The notes beneath the pieces are model-generated. The model was given only the letters and a program-made list of their open reading frames with translations. It had not been told where the DNA came from and made no database searches. Source: Mactra quadrangularis (taxonomy: Eukaryota; Mollusca; Bivalvia; Venerida; Mactridae). From it: DNA of 64,000 nt. The DNA lies in contig CM046294.1 in assembly GCA_025267735.1 (NCBI GenBank), positions 47,564,424 through 47,628,423 of the forward strand, written 5' to 3'. The translations under genes and the position numbers were made by a program. Shown one piece after another: positions 1 through 10,417 of this stretch. Each line of letters starts with the position of its first letter. Position 1 is the stretch's first letter.

Positions 1-65
1 GACAGGTGACGACAAAATGGTATTCAACCTAAATATCAACCTTTCTAAAACTCCAGAATCATTTT

Positions 66-371
66 TTATTTATTATTTTATTTATTGGAGTTAACGCCGT
101 GTCAACACAATTTAGGTCATTTTACGGCGTAAAGCGCACCTAACGTAGCTTTCCTGGACAATTGTCTATAATCAGTACTCACCAACCCTTCCAAATGACC
201 GGAAACTTCTCCATATTATCTAATCAATGGAGGAAAATGGACATTGTTATCAAATTTTCATGGAAGGGTATAACCTCCTGCGAGTGGGATTCGAACCCGC
301 ACCCCCTCGGGCACGAGATTCCAAAACCCCGCGCTCTACCAACTGCGCTATCAATCCGGGATAAAACCTTG
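66..371 (-). mobile_element. tRNA-derived SINE, full length, with 11-bp target-site duplication
   Basis: On the minus strand this reads as a tRNA-like head (A box at about 331-350, B box GGTTCGAATCC at about 286-297), a body of about 190 bp, and an AT-rich tail of repeated ATAAA-like units at 66-87. The direct repeat agaatcatttt at 55-65 and 372-382 flanks it exactly, as expected for LINE-assisted insertion. A second copy with the same head and body lies at 12118-12407. Both boxes support a Pol III internal promoter in the original element. The open frame across 162-479 on the plus strand is a by-product of this element. The LINE partner and the family name cannot be assigned from sequence alone. 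Confidence 0.88.
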
Positions 372-382
372 AGAATCATTTT

Positions 383-879
383 GAAAGTAGTATGCAGCGT
401 TCTGACAATGATAAATGTAAAAGATCAGGATTTTATTGATAAAATCCTTTCACAGCCCTATAGACAATTTTTATTCTAAAACCCATGATAAAAGAAACAC
501 ATACTGAACCCAAAATAAGTACAATTATATTTTTGTGAAGGTGTAGTAGCCAAATTTTCATACCCAAAAGTGCAATTCATACCCAACATTTAAAGTTGCT
601 ATTTATGTTTGAATTTATCGTTTTTATTCATTTTTATGGGTCAAAATATACCAAAAATAGTTGTTTCCATGACACAAACTTTTTGCATGATGTTTTCTAA
701 TTTTCCATGATTTTTCTTGTTTTTACAAACCATGAAACCCAATTAAAGCCATTGATTGGCCATTTCAACATATAGAAAATAACCAAAATTTAATGGTTGA
801 GCCATTACCAAAACATATGAGTATTTAAGAAGTAAACAATAAAAAGCAAAACTAGTTATGTTTTACACATTTATAAATC
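383..879. other. AT-rich non-coding stretch
   Basis: No convincing reading frame, RNA or inverted repeat was seen. The sequence is AT-rich with no sign of codon structure. Confidence 0.5.
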
Positions 880-955
880 AATTTTGTGTCTCAAGGGAGG
901 TACGAGTTTGAATACCAACAGGGGAGGTTATACCCTTCAATGAACATTTGACAAT
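880..955 (+). mobile_element. Partial, degraded copy of the same tRNA-derived SINE
   Basis: The stretch aligns by eye with the reverse complement of the 66-371 element: a decayed B box (gagtttgaatacc), then gggaggttatacccttc and the start of the body (tgaacatttgacaat). The A box and most of the body are missing or unrecognisable, so it is a truncated fossil in the opposite orientation to the two complete copies. Confidence 0.6.
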
Positions 956-1010
956 CATTAAAGAAAAAGGCACAAAATAGATACTATTAAAGAGCTACAA
1001 CATGACTTAT

Positions 1011-1070
1011 AGATCAATGGACTGGTAATCATTAGATAGCCAGCTATGCAGTTTAGTTCAAATCCCATCC
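1011..1070 (+). ncRNA. tRNA-Ser-like relic (3' part), possibly a SINE head
   Basis: The segment resembles the anticodon arm, long variable arm and T arm of a serine tRNA: aatggact...aatcatt, then a short complementary pair (atag/ctat at 1036-1047) where a variable arm would be, then a B-box-like agttcaaatccc near 1055-1066. A proper D arm and acceptor stem are not visible, so it is not a functional tRNA gene. It may be the decayed head of another SINE family. Confidence 0.35.
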
Positions 1071-1573
1071 AAAACCTACCCCATTGTTTCCTGGAACATA
1101 AAACTTTATCTTACCAGCTCAGTACTGGGGGACCAGGAAGATTTAACCTAAGGATTGCATCCTTGTTTCAACCTCTTCAGAAATCTAATTTAACAGTATC
1201 ATTCAATATCAAACTAAAACTATTGTTATCTGTTCATGTATATAACTTCAACTTTCCGTATACGTAAGTAACGTGACTGGTATGACAGTTTGAAATAACA
1301 GGAAAATTTAAGTTGACTGTTTCAAAGAAAAGATATTTCCATCCCAAAAGGAGTGGATCAAGTGGATCATTTTCCTAGAAAAATACTTTATTGCGAAAGG
1401 AGTGCAACACATCATAAATCCAAGTATATAAAAATTTGAAGAAGATGGTTGAAATATTCATGAACTTACTTAACAAATGTATGTTAGTTGTGAAAGATTA
1501 AGGCCAGATGCAGGTTACAGCCATATCTTGGTTCAATCTACGACTGGGACGTTAACAACGTTATTTGGCTGTA
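1071..1573. other. Non-coding stretch
   Basis: The 73-codon frame at 1046-1267 has no recognisable domain and AT-rich, unstructured codon use. I see nothing else supportable here. Confidence 0.45.
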
Positions 1574-1608
1574 CCAAGGACCCTATATAAACATAGTAGG
1601 GTCCTTGG
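1574..1608. repeat. Perfect 12-bp hairpin
   Basis: ccaaggacccta (1574-1585) is followed after an 11-base spacer by its exact reverse complement, tagggtccttgg (1597-1608). It could be a tiny MITE or the end of a larger element. No target duplication was found. Confidence 0.65.
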
Positions 1609-1689
1609 CTATACTGATAATAATATACTTTGATTTCTCTTGTTTCATTTTAGATGATTCTTAACTTTAAATTACTTTAAATAGTATAT

Positions 1690-2134
1690 TACGGAAGCAT
1701 GGAGGTGACATGGTCGATATTTTTTCTAACTTGTTCCCACAACTTACGAGAAGTGATAAAAAATTTTCTAACTTGTTCCCACAACTTAGGAAAGTAGGTA
1801 TTTTTTTTCTAACTTGTTCTCTCAACTTAGAAGAGTAGGTATATTTTTTTCTAACTTGTTCCCACAACTTACGAGAGGTGGTAAATCTTTTTCTAACTTG
1901 TTCCCACAACTTACGAGAGGTGGTAAATCTTTTTCTAACTTGTTCCCACAACTTACGAGAGGTGGTAAATCTTTTTCTAACTCGTTCCCACAACTTAGGA
2001 AAGTAGGTATTTTTTTTTCTAACTTGTTCCCTCAACTTAAAAGAGTAGGTATATTTAGGTACATTTACCTACTCTCCTAAGTTGTGGGAACAAGTTAGAA
2101 AAAATACCGACCATGTCACCTCCATGCTTCCGTA
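1690..2134. mobile_element. Foldback-type element with internal tandem repeats
   Basis: Inverted arms of about 57 bp starting tacggaagcatggagg match with one visible mismatch (1690-1746 against the reverse complement ending at 2134). The direct repeat gtatat flanks it exactly at 1684-1689 and 2135-2140. Between the arms lie about eight head-to-tail units of about 40 bp, each containing ctaacttgttccc, in several variants (three consecutive near-identical copies around 1855-1975). The last unit is in the opposite orientation and belongs to the right arm. Open frames of 88 and 122 codons here simply read the tandem repeat and are not genes. No transposase is present, so it is non-autonomous. Confidence 0.85.
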
Positions 2135-2140
2135 GTATAT

Positions 2141-2782
2141 AGTAGCACTGTCCAAGTTTTCATTTCCCCCCAGATATTATGTGAACATTTTAATTTGCTC
2201 GGGACTTCAGAACGAAGACATTTACCATAATTCAGACCCTTGGCGATTTTGTAAGTTACTGAATCAGAAAAAAGTCACTCAGTATATAAGTACATGAAAA
2301 ACCAATTCAAAATGATTGTCTGCTATAATTAATTCCTGACAAAAACTTAACAACCAAACTATATCATGGGCGTAGGTTAAATGCTAATGAGTTGTGCATC
2401 TCAGAAGAGCTGTGACTTTTGCACTTCTTTAATAGTTGATAAAACTGCTTTAAGTTAAAAAATTTCATTAAATAATTTTCTACAGCAGTAAGTGACACGA
2501 AGGTAAAAGACCCGGTCAATCTTGAATCTTGAAAAGTCAATTTTTTATTTTTGAAACCTGCATTTTCATTAGAAGGTACAAACATTTGCATCTCACTGTT
2601 GACAACCTTCAACTGTGCATTCCCACTTATTTGTTAAAGAATCATGAAATTGGAGAATCATAATAATTACGAACAAAATGCATTCTGCTTTCCTTGGCTT
2701 TTCTCCATACCTAGCTTGTCATAGAAAAGCGTAGGTCTCCATCAGTAAACAAAATAACATAATTTAGGTCTAGTTTGCTTGT
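2141..2782. other. Non-coding stretch
   Basis: An 82-codon minus-strand frame at 2364-2612 shows no domain I recognise. It could be a relic of a transposon protein but nothing supports that firmly. Confidence 0.4.
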
Positions 2783-2784
2783 TA

Positions 2785-3049
2785 TAGCTCGTTTAGGATA
2801 ACTTGAGACAAAATACAACGATACCATTTTATACACAGGTGGATTTAAATTTAGTACACCTAATTATCGACTATTATCAGTGTGTTTTGATGTATTATAT
2901 TTAGTATGAAATCACACGTTCCACGCATTAAGACATGTTTAATACTTTCACTACACAAAATCAGCTGATCTCCCTGTTTTATGAAATACCTGAGTCCCAA
3001 TTACGTAAACCGACTGAGTCGTTTGTCTCAAGTTATCCTAAACGAGCTA
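2785..3049. mobile_element. MITE with perfect 28-bp inverted ends (TA-flanked)
   Basis: The segment 2783-2810 is the exact reverse complement of 3024-3051 (tatagctcgtttaggata... and its complement). If the outer TA dinucleotides are the duplicated target, the element is 265 bp with TA target-site duplication, as for Tc1/mariner-type MITEs. The internal sequence is AT-rich and non-coding. Confidence 0.8.
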
Positions 3050-3051
3050 TA

Positions 3052-3740
3052 CCATGGTAATTTAATTGACAATGTTCTAAATGTACCTTCTGAAGTATGT
3101 ATATTAAAGACAGTGTGTACACTTGCAATATCAATATTTTGAATGCTTGATAAGACCTGATCAGGGTCAATAATTTCTAAATTTGTTTACTTCTTACAGA
3201 CATCTGAAATTTAAACTATATCTTGTGTGGAGCCAAATCACAATAAACGCCATAAGTTGTGCCTCTCAGTAGAGACGTTTACATTATCTTATGTTCTAGA
3301 ATGCTTTCAATAATACGCTCAAACTGGAAAAAGTTTAAATATTTTTTTCGGAAAGTAACAATCTATGTCAGAGTAGATGACTTTAAGAGGTCATCTAGAT
3401 AGGTGTTTTGTGTGTTGTTTTATGCCAGCATGTAGATAAAGTAGAATACATATAAATAAATGGTGATTTTTAACTTGGGTCACTGAATGGTACTAATTAA
3501 AGAATGACCCCTTCACCTTTTGGTTACCAGGAATTAAATGTATGAGTAATTTCTTTTAAAATTATCAAAGAAAACGTTCCAATCCTATAGAACCACTAAC
3601 TTCGTTACCCAAACAAATCTAATTCTTAAGTGCTTTGATTTGATAAAGTATCAACATAGAACACTTAACATAGTTTATCACTGTAATCTTAATAAATTTC
3701 ATAAAATTGATAAAAGTTTAGATAATTATAGTTTTGTCCT
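3052..3740. other. AT-rich non-coding stretch upstream of the TRIM-like gene
   Basis: No supported coding or RNA feature. It may contain distal promoter sequence of the gene that begins at 4204, but no specific element can be named. Confidence 0.4.
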
Positions 3741-4003
3741 ATCATATGATCATACATCATCAAAAGTTGTGTATCATGTGATCATATGACATCAAAAGTT
3801 GTGTATCATGTGATCATATGACATCAAAAGTTGTGTATCATGTGATCATATGACATCAAAAGTTGTGTATTATGTGATCATACATCATCAAGAGTTGTGT
3901 ATCATGTGATCATATGTCATCAAAAGTTGTGTATCATGTGATCATATGACATCAAAAGTTGTGTATCATGTGATCATACATCATCAAAAGTTGAGTATCA
4001 TGT
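3741..4003. repeat. 32-bp minisatellite, 8 copies
   Basis: Eight head-to-tail copies of a 32-bp unit built on catcaaaagttgtgtatcat followed by gtgatcatatga. Copies 1, 5 and 8 carry a gatcatacatc variant. Each unit holds a near-palindrome around TGATCA. The array ends about 200 bp before the start codon of the TRIM-like gene, so it lies in or next to the promoter or 5' UTR. Confidence 0.92.
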
Positions 4004-4203
4004 GACTTTGATATCAGTTTTAAATCCGGCCTGCACATCAGTCAGGTCTCAAACTAATTCTGGTAATAAGTTAAACTACTAACAAAAACCAGCGTTCAGA
4101 TTGATATGTTTCTTGTAGTGACACTATGGAAAGTTTTCATGTTTTAGAAGATTTTTTACCAGATCAGTCTCTCAGTTAAGATAGTGATATTGCATCATTC
4201 ACA

Positions 4204-6588
4204 ATGGCGGAAAGAAGGAGTATAGTGAATATGTCAGAAGAAACTTTTGACTTCACATGTACCTTATGTGCAAAAGATAATTTGATAAAGGAAGCGTTAA
4301 AATATTGTTTAGATTGTCAACAATATTGTTGTAAGGATTGTTTGACATCACATAGACGTATTCCCATGCTAATGGGACATACTTTCTTGGACAATACATC
4401 TGTCAAGCCACAAGGACAACAGAAGTCACTTCCAACTTTTCCAACAAAACAATGTGATCGCCATGTTGGGAAGATTATTGATGTGTTTTGTAAGAGTCAT
4501 GACGTTGTGTGTTGTTATCTTTGTGTTGCAGAAGATCATAAGTAAGTACAAATTTGTTACATTCTAATTTTTTGAACCTATGTAAAACAAGGGCTGTCAC
4601 GATTTACCAGTATTTTGCAAAAAGAAGCTGAAGCAATACGTACTGCGATATTTATTTTTATTTCATTGGAAAATTCTTCCCTTCGGGGAATGAAAGTTGC
4701 AAAGAGTCAGTTCTTCCATGATTAATTCAATTGAAGCTTAATTTCAAAGAATTTAACATATCAAGTGTGTTTGATTGGTTGTACAGGACTTGCGTAGAAC
4801 ATCTTCTTGATGAAAATGAGTACTTTGGGACAGAAAGTTGTGAAACAACCATGGTGTCCATGAGCTTTCAAAGTCACTGTGAAATTATTCATGTTGACTG
4901 TTGAGAAAAAACGAAGTATATCTGTCTATCACATCAATTACACTTATAATATGTAATATACTAAAGATTGGCAATCTATACATAGACAATGTAAACACTA
5001 TAGCTGTCATTGATAGAAAATGTTGCATATATACCAACCCTTACTCTAACCCTGGCGTATTTAAGTGCATTTTAGTTGTCTAAAAATCTCTTTTAATAAG
5101 AAATAAATAGTCAAGCATTGTTGACATTTCTAAAAAGATTCTTGTTAAATTCTGTTTTATTTTCAAAGTGCAATAAATAAAATCTTCACAAATCATTGTT
5201 TGTGCATGACCTAGTTTATAGATAAAAATGTACTTTATAAACTTTTTTTCAGATCATGTAAAGATATGATGTCTGTCCCAGATAATATTGATCAATTGTA
5301 CAACAAGACAGAAACATCTAAAGCTACATCTGAACTTGGTGATACTGTAGATACCTTGAACAAAAGAAAGATCAATTACGACACTCTTCTACAACAACTA
5401 CAATACTCCAAGAAGACTGCCATCAAAGCTGTCACCGACTATAAAGCTGAAATGGAACAATTCCTAATAAAGCTGGAAAAAGCCTCAATCAAGGAGATAG
5501 AAGAAGAATATAAGAAGTTAGAATCAGACCTTCTTGAAGAGAAAAAAAGATATGATGACTTCATCAACAACTTGAAAAATCTGGAACAACTTATGTTACA
5601 AGCATCAAGCAATATAGCCCAAGTGTTTGTGTGTACCAAGCTTGTTGAGGAGACATGTACAACTATAGCAGATGAAGAAAGGAAGAGACAAAGATTCAAC
5701 AAAGCAGAAGTCAAGTTTGTTCCATCTGAAGAAATCAAATCAAGTATAGAGATGATGACAAAGTTAGGAGAAACATCAGCCATTTCATCCAGAAGATACA
5801 ACACGTATAAAGCTACAAAAATATGTGACATGAATGTCAGACTACGGGGAGATACATCAGATGTTTACAGTACACCTGGATCATGTATCATAGATGATAC
5901 TGTTATATTTACAGACTACGATAACAACAAACTAAAACGTTTTGATATCTCATCATTATCACTTATAGATTACTGTAAAGTACCAGAAAGGCCATGTGGT
6001 ATATGTAGAGTAGGAGAGACAGAACTTGCTGTAGCTTGTTATAGTGGAGTAGTCCAGTTTGTATCAATTAGGGATAAGTTATCATTAAAACGTAAAATCA
6101 AGATGAAACGTCGTTGTTATGGTATAGCTTATAGTGATAATAAACTTTATATAACTTATGGTGACAAGTCGTTATATATGTATGATATAAATGGTAACTT
6201 GTTGAAGACTGTTACAAGAGATGATAGTGGACAATCTCTATTTGAAGATAAAGGACATATCACATTGAATGATAAGAATGATAGATTATTTGTAGCTGAT
6301 TATTATAAAGGATTGGTTTGTTTCAATACTCAATGTGATTACATAGAAATAATTACAGATCCTGATATAAAACCATGTGGTGTTTGTATTGATGGTTATG
6401 ATAATGTTGTTGTTGCTAATGTTAACTTGTGTACTATAGAACAGTGTAATAGAGATGGACAGGAATGTGATATAATTGTCAATAAAACCAGTGGACGTCC
6501 ATCTTGTGTGTGTATCCATCATAGACTTAGTAAAATGTTTGTAGGTTTCCAGGAATCAGACAAAGTAGAAGTTTACAAACTGACCTAG
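4204..6588 (+). CDS. RING-less TRIM-like protein: two B-boxes, coiled coil, six-bladed beta-propeller (two coding exons)
   Basis: Coding sequence joins 4204-4541 and 5253-6588 to give 557 residues. B-box 1 uses C19, C22, C35, C38, C42 or C43, C46, H50 and H59. B-box 2 uses C84, H87, C96, H99, C104, C107, H112 and C115; the last cysteine comes from exon 2, strong support for the splice. Residues about 125-285 are a charged helical coiled coil. From about 302 to the end, repeated beta-strand motifs (TDYDNNKLKRFD, LYITYGD, LFVADYYKG, VVVANV) indicate an NHL-like beta-propeller. No RING finger is present, so direct E3 ligase activity is not expected; proteins of this shape in bivalves are usually named TRIM-like (TRIM56, TRIM71, TRIM45-like) and suspected of immune or RNA-related roles, which is family knowledge only. 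The start has a good context (cacaATGG); M10 is an alternative. An upstream non-coding exon cannot be excluded. Confidence 0.87.
4542..5252 (+). other. Intron of the TRIM-like gene, phase 2
   Basis: Donor gtaagt at 4542 and acceptor tttttttcag ending at 5252, with a pyrimidine tract just before it. Exon 1 ends with two bases of a lysine codon and exon 2 supplies the third, keeping frame. The 711-bp intron contains a 60-codon frame (4901-5083) with no recognisable features and an internal aataaa near 5171, neither of which looks functional. Confidence 0.88.
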
Positions 6589-6647
6589 AAGAATGATTAG
6601 ATTATTCTATGATATAAATATAGGAGAGACTCAAAGATATTTCATTA

Positions 6648-6861
6648 AGGCCACAACAAATTAATCATATGTTCTATGGATTCGCTCGCACCTTAATTTT
6701 GATGGTTTTTACAAAAAAATATTTTTATTTCTTCGCTCGCTCATAAAAATTTGGTCAAACCGCTATATAAAGCAAGTGAATAAAGACTTTTTTTCTTTGC
6801 TCGCTCGCTTCATTTTTTTCTTGAAAAATCCGTAGAACATATGATCAACTTGTTGTGGCCT
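6648..6861. mobile_element. MITE with about 34-bp inverted ends in the presumed 3' UTR
   Basis: Arms 6648-6681 and 6828-6861 begin aggccacaacaa and match with three mismatches. Subterminal ttcgctcgc or gctcgctcgc motifs occur on both sides. The element begins 60 bp after the TRIM-like stop codon. It contains an AATAAA at 6779-6784, which may serve as polyadenylation signal for the gene. No target duplication was firmly identified. Confidence 0.8.
6779..6784 (+). promoter_or_regulatory. Candidate polyadenylation signal AATAAA
   Basis: First canonical hexamer after the TRIM-like stop (about 190 bp downstream), located inside the MITE. Later candidates exist near 7245-7290, so use of this one is a guess. 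Confidence 0.35.
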
Positions 6862-6899
6862 AATATATTTTACTTTAAACTCAAAGTAAAAAAATGAAG

Positions 6900-6992
6900 A
6901 ATTGTATTGTATGGCATTGTATTGTATTGCATTCAATTGTATTGTAAAAATTGCATTGCACTGTATTGTATTGTATTACATGTTGCATTGTG
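6900..6992. repeat. Imperfect TATTG pentanucleotide microsatellite
   Basis: Repeated attgt/attgc units, interrupted by short non-repeat stretches. Confidence 0.8.
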
Positions 6993-7480
6993 TCATAAGA
7001 TTATCCTTAAAGACAGTTAATTTAGTTATTTAACAATAACAATCAAATTTTGTGTGGTAAATTTCAACAATTTACTTAATTTTAAGAAACAATTTACAAA
7101 TTCAAACATACCTTCAATAATTTCATGTACTTGTTTGTGTGATTAAACAATTGTTTCATAGTTCCATTCTTTACTGATCGACTTCTATAATACTTTATCA
7201 ACAATATCAACTATTTATAAAATTGAACATCTAGATTCTGAAATGAAATAAAATATGTAAGAAAATAAGAAATAATAAAATTATCAATAAATACATTGGA
7301 GAAAAAAAAGTAAGTTAAGAAGAAATGATTTTAAAGTTTCAATGTGTTGATAGAAATTATTTCAATGTATTTAAATACCAAAATACTGAATCTAATCAAA
7401 GTGTATTCAAGGTTTAACTGTTTTGTAAAAATCTGTAATTTGATTGTTCAAAAATTTTAAGTTCAATTTAGAAAGAGATA
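6993..7480. other. AT-rich non-coding stretch
   Basis: Very AT-rich with several poly-A and AATAAA-like strings. No supported feature. Confidence 0.45.
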
Positions 7481-10197
7481 GTTTGTCTAAGCTGGCCACT
7501 GTTGTTTAGTTTGTCTGGGCACACCACAATCGTTTAGTTTGTCTGGGCATGCCACTGTCTTTTAGTTTGTCTGGGCATGCCACAGTTGTTCAGTTTGTCT
7601 GGGCACGCCACTGTCGTTTAGTTGGTCTGGGCACACCATTGTTGTTTAGTTTGTCTGGGCACATCACAATCGTTTAGTTTGTCTGGGCATGCCACTGTTG
7701 TTTAGTTTGTCTGGGCACGCCACTGTTGTTTAGTTTGTCTGGGCATGCCACTGTTGTTTAGTTTGTCTGGGCACGCCACTGTCGTTTAGTTTGTCTGGGC
7801 CCACCACAATTGTTTAGTTTGTCTGGGCATGCCACAGTTGTTTAGTTTGTCTGGGCACGCTACTGTCGTTTACTTTGTCTGGGCATGCCACTGTTGTTTA
7901 GTATGTCTGGGCACGCCACTGTTGTTTAGTATGTCTGGGTATGCCACTTTTGTTTAGTTTGTCTTGGCACACCACTGTCGTTTAGTTTGTCTGGGCATGC
8001 CACTGTTGTTTAGTTTGTCTGGGCACGCCACTGTCGTTTAGTTAGTCTGGGCACGCCACAGTTGTTTAGTTTGTCTGGGCACACCACTGTTGTTTAGTTT
8101 GTCTGGGCACGCCACTGTCGTTTAGTTTGTCTGGGCACGCCACTGTCGTTTAGTTTGTCTGGGCACGCCACTGTCGTTTAGTTTGTCTGGGCACGCCACT
8201 GTTGTTCAGTTTGTCTAGGCATGCCACTGTCGTTTAGTTTGTCTGGGCATGCCACTGTTGTTTAGTTTGTCTGGGCGCACCACTGTCGTTTAATTTGTCT
8301 GGTCACGCTACTGTCGTTTAGTTTATCTGGTCACGCCACTGTCGTTTAGTTTGTCTGGGCACGCAACTGTCGTTTAGTTTGTCTGGTCACGCCACTGTCG
8401 TTTAGTTTGTCTGGGCATGCCACTGTTGTTTAGTTTGTCTGGGCATGCCACTGTTGTTTAGTTTGTCTGGGCATGCAACTGTTGTTTAGTTTGTCTGGGC
8501 ACGCCACTGTCGTTTAGTTTGTCTGGGCACGCCACTGTCGTTTAGTTTGTCTGGGCACGCCACTGTCGTTTAGTTTGTCTGGGCACGCCACTGTTGTTCA
8601 GTTTGTCTAGGCATGCCACTGTCGTTTAGTTTGTCTGGGCATGCCACTGTTGTTTAGTTTGTCTGGGCACACCACTGTCGTTTAATTTGTCTGGTCAGCC
8701 ACTGTCGTTTAGTTTATCTGGACACACCACTGCCGTTTAGTTTGTCTTGGCACGCAACTGTCGTTTAGTTTGTCTGGTCACGCCACTGTCGTTTAGTTTG
8801 TCTGGGCATGCCACTGTTGTTTAGTTTGTCTGGGCATGCCACTGCTGTTTAGTTTGTCTGGGCATGCCACTGTTGTTTAGTTTGTCTGGACACACCACTG
8901 CCGTTTAGTTTGTCTGGGCACGTAACTGTTGTTTAAATTGTCTGGGAATGCCACTGTCGTTTTGTTTGTCTGGGCATGCCACTGTTGTTTAGTTTGTCTG
9001 GGCAAGACACTATTGTTTATTTTCTCTGGGCATGCCACTGTTGTTTAGTTTGTCAGGGCATGCCACTGTTGGTTAGTTTGTCTGGGCACGCCACTGTCGT
9101 TTAGTTTGTCTGGGCATGCCACAACTGTTTAGTTTGTCTGAGCATGCCACTGTTGTTAAGTTTGTCTGGGCATGCCACTGTCGTTTAGTTTGTCTGGGCA
9201 TGCCACTGTTGTTTAGTTTGTCTGGGCATGCCACTGTTGGTTAGTTTGTCTGGGCATGCCACAGTTGTTTAGTTTGTCTGGGCATGCCACTGTTGTTAAG
9301 TTTGTCTGGACATGCCACTGTTGTTTAGTTTGTCTGGGCATGCCACTGTTGTTTAGTTTGTCTTGGCATGCCACAGTTGTTCAGTTTGTCTGGGCACGCC
9401 ACTGTCGTTTAGTTTGTCTGGGCATGCCACTGCTGTTTAGTTTGTTTGGGCATGCCACTGCTGTTTAGTTTGTCTGGGCATGCCACTGTTGTTTAGTTTG
9501 TCTTGGCATGCCACAGTTGTTCAGTTTGTCTGGGCACGCCACTGTCGTTTAGTTTGTCTGGGCATGCCACTGCTGTTTAGTTTGTTTGGGCATGCCACTG
9601 CTGTTTAGTTTGTCTGGGCATGCCACTGTTGTTTAGTATGTCTGGGCATGCCACTGTTGTTTAGTTTGTCTGGGCTCGCCACTGTTGTTTAGTTTGTCTG
9701 GGCACGCCACTGTCGTTTAGTTCGTCTGGGCAAGCCACTGTTGATGAGTATGTCTGGGCATGCCACTGCTGTTTAGTTTGTCTGGGCGTGCCACTCTAGT
9801 TTAGTTTGTCTGGGCATGCCACTTCTGTTTAGTTTGTCTGGGCACACCACTGTCGTTTAATTTGTCTGGGCATGCCACTGCTGTTTAGTTTGTCTGGGCA
9901 TGCCACTGTTGTTTAGTTTGTCTGGGCACGCCACTGTTGTTTAGTTTGTCTGGGCATGCCACTGTTGTTTAGTTTGTCTGGGCATGCCACTGTCGTTTAG
10001 TTTGTCTGGGCATGACACTGTTGTTTTGTTTGACTGGGCATGCCAATGTTGTTTAGTTTGTCTGGGCACACCACTGCCATTTAGTTTGTCTGGGCACGCC
10101 ATTGTTGTTTACCTTGTCTGGGCACTGTTGTTTACTTTGTCTCGGCAAGCCACTGCGGTTTAGTTTTTCTGGGCATGCCACTGTCATTTAGTTTGCC
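7481..10197. repeat. 28-bp minisatellite, about 97 copies
   Basis: A 2.7-kb head-to-tail array with the consensus gtttagtttgtctgggca followed by tgccactgtt. Variation concentrates at a few positions: gcatgcc versus gcacgcc, tgttg versus tgtcg. Superimposed longer periods are visible: a block with ttcagtttgtctaggc at about 8201 recurs 392 bp (14 units) later, and a block with tcttggcatgccacag at 9361 recurs 140 bp (5 units) later at 9501. Frames such as 9256-9468 only read the repeat. The right end merges with the tRNA-like element at 10198-10308. Confidence 0.95.
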
Positions 10198-10308
10198 GCA
10201 GAATAATTTCATGATCAAGCTCCACAAAAGTATGCCCTGCCTGAGAATTGAACCCATGACCCATCCATCAGTAGATTTGTGTGCTACCCACTGAGCTAAC
10301 TTGGTGGC
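10198..10308 (-). mobile_element. tRNA-like SINE head whose 3' side runs into the 28-bp minisatellite
   Basis: On the minus strand: A-box-like gttagctcagtgggtagcac (10281-10300) and B-box-like gggttcaattctc (10243-10255), then a short body (ttttgtggagcttgatcatg) and directly gcaaactaaatgacagtggc, which is the minisatellite unit in reverse complement. The tRNA head differs from that of the SINEs at 66 and 12118, so it is a separate family. A 74-codon minus-strand frame at 10132-10356 overlaps it and is not coding. Confidence 0.65.
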
Positions 10309-10331
10309 AACAAATGCTACTTTATATGATA

Positions 10332-10417
10332 CAGTACAACCTCTCTTGAACAACACCCACTGTGAGGGACTAAAGTGTGTTGCTGTTCGGAGGTTGATGC
10401 TCTGCAGAGGTATACTG
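10332..10417. mobile_element. 86-bp palindromic MITE of CAGT/TA type
   Basis: Starts cagtacaacctct and ends agaggtatactg, with TA on both sides (10330-10331, 10418-10419). The inner part (gaacaacac ... gtgttgctgttc) is also roughly self-complementary. The cagt.caacc.ctctt end resembles the sequence at 17310. Confidence 0.6.

Noticed and set aside
285..360. Functional tRNA gene on the minus strand
   Set aside because: The A and B boxes are good but the head is joined to a SINE body and tail with target duplications, and a second copy has the same body.
162..479. 105-codon plus-strand frame
   Set aside because: It lies across the antisense of the SINE, including its tRNA-like head.
1667..2080. 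Overlapping 122- and 88-codon frames
   Set aside because: Both read the 40-bp tandem repeats of the foldback element, giving repetitive peptide with no homology expected.
2364..2612. 82-codon minus-strand frame
   Set aside because: No recognisable motif, no splice context, and AT-rich composition like its surroundings.
5439..6522. Minus-strand frames of 130 and 78 codons
   Set aside because: They are shadows of exon 2 of the TRIM-like gene, whose plus-strand reading has clear domains.
9256..9468. 70-codon frame rich in GHATVV-like repeats
   Set aside because: It reads the 28-bp minisatellite through three frames in turn and is not a protein gene.
10132..10356. 74-codon minus-strand frame
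   Set aside because: It crosses the tRNA-like SINE head and the end of the minisatellite.
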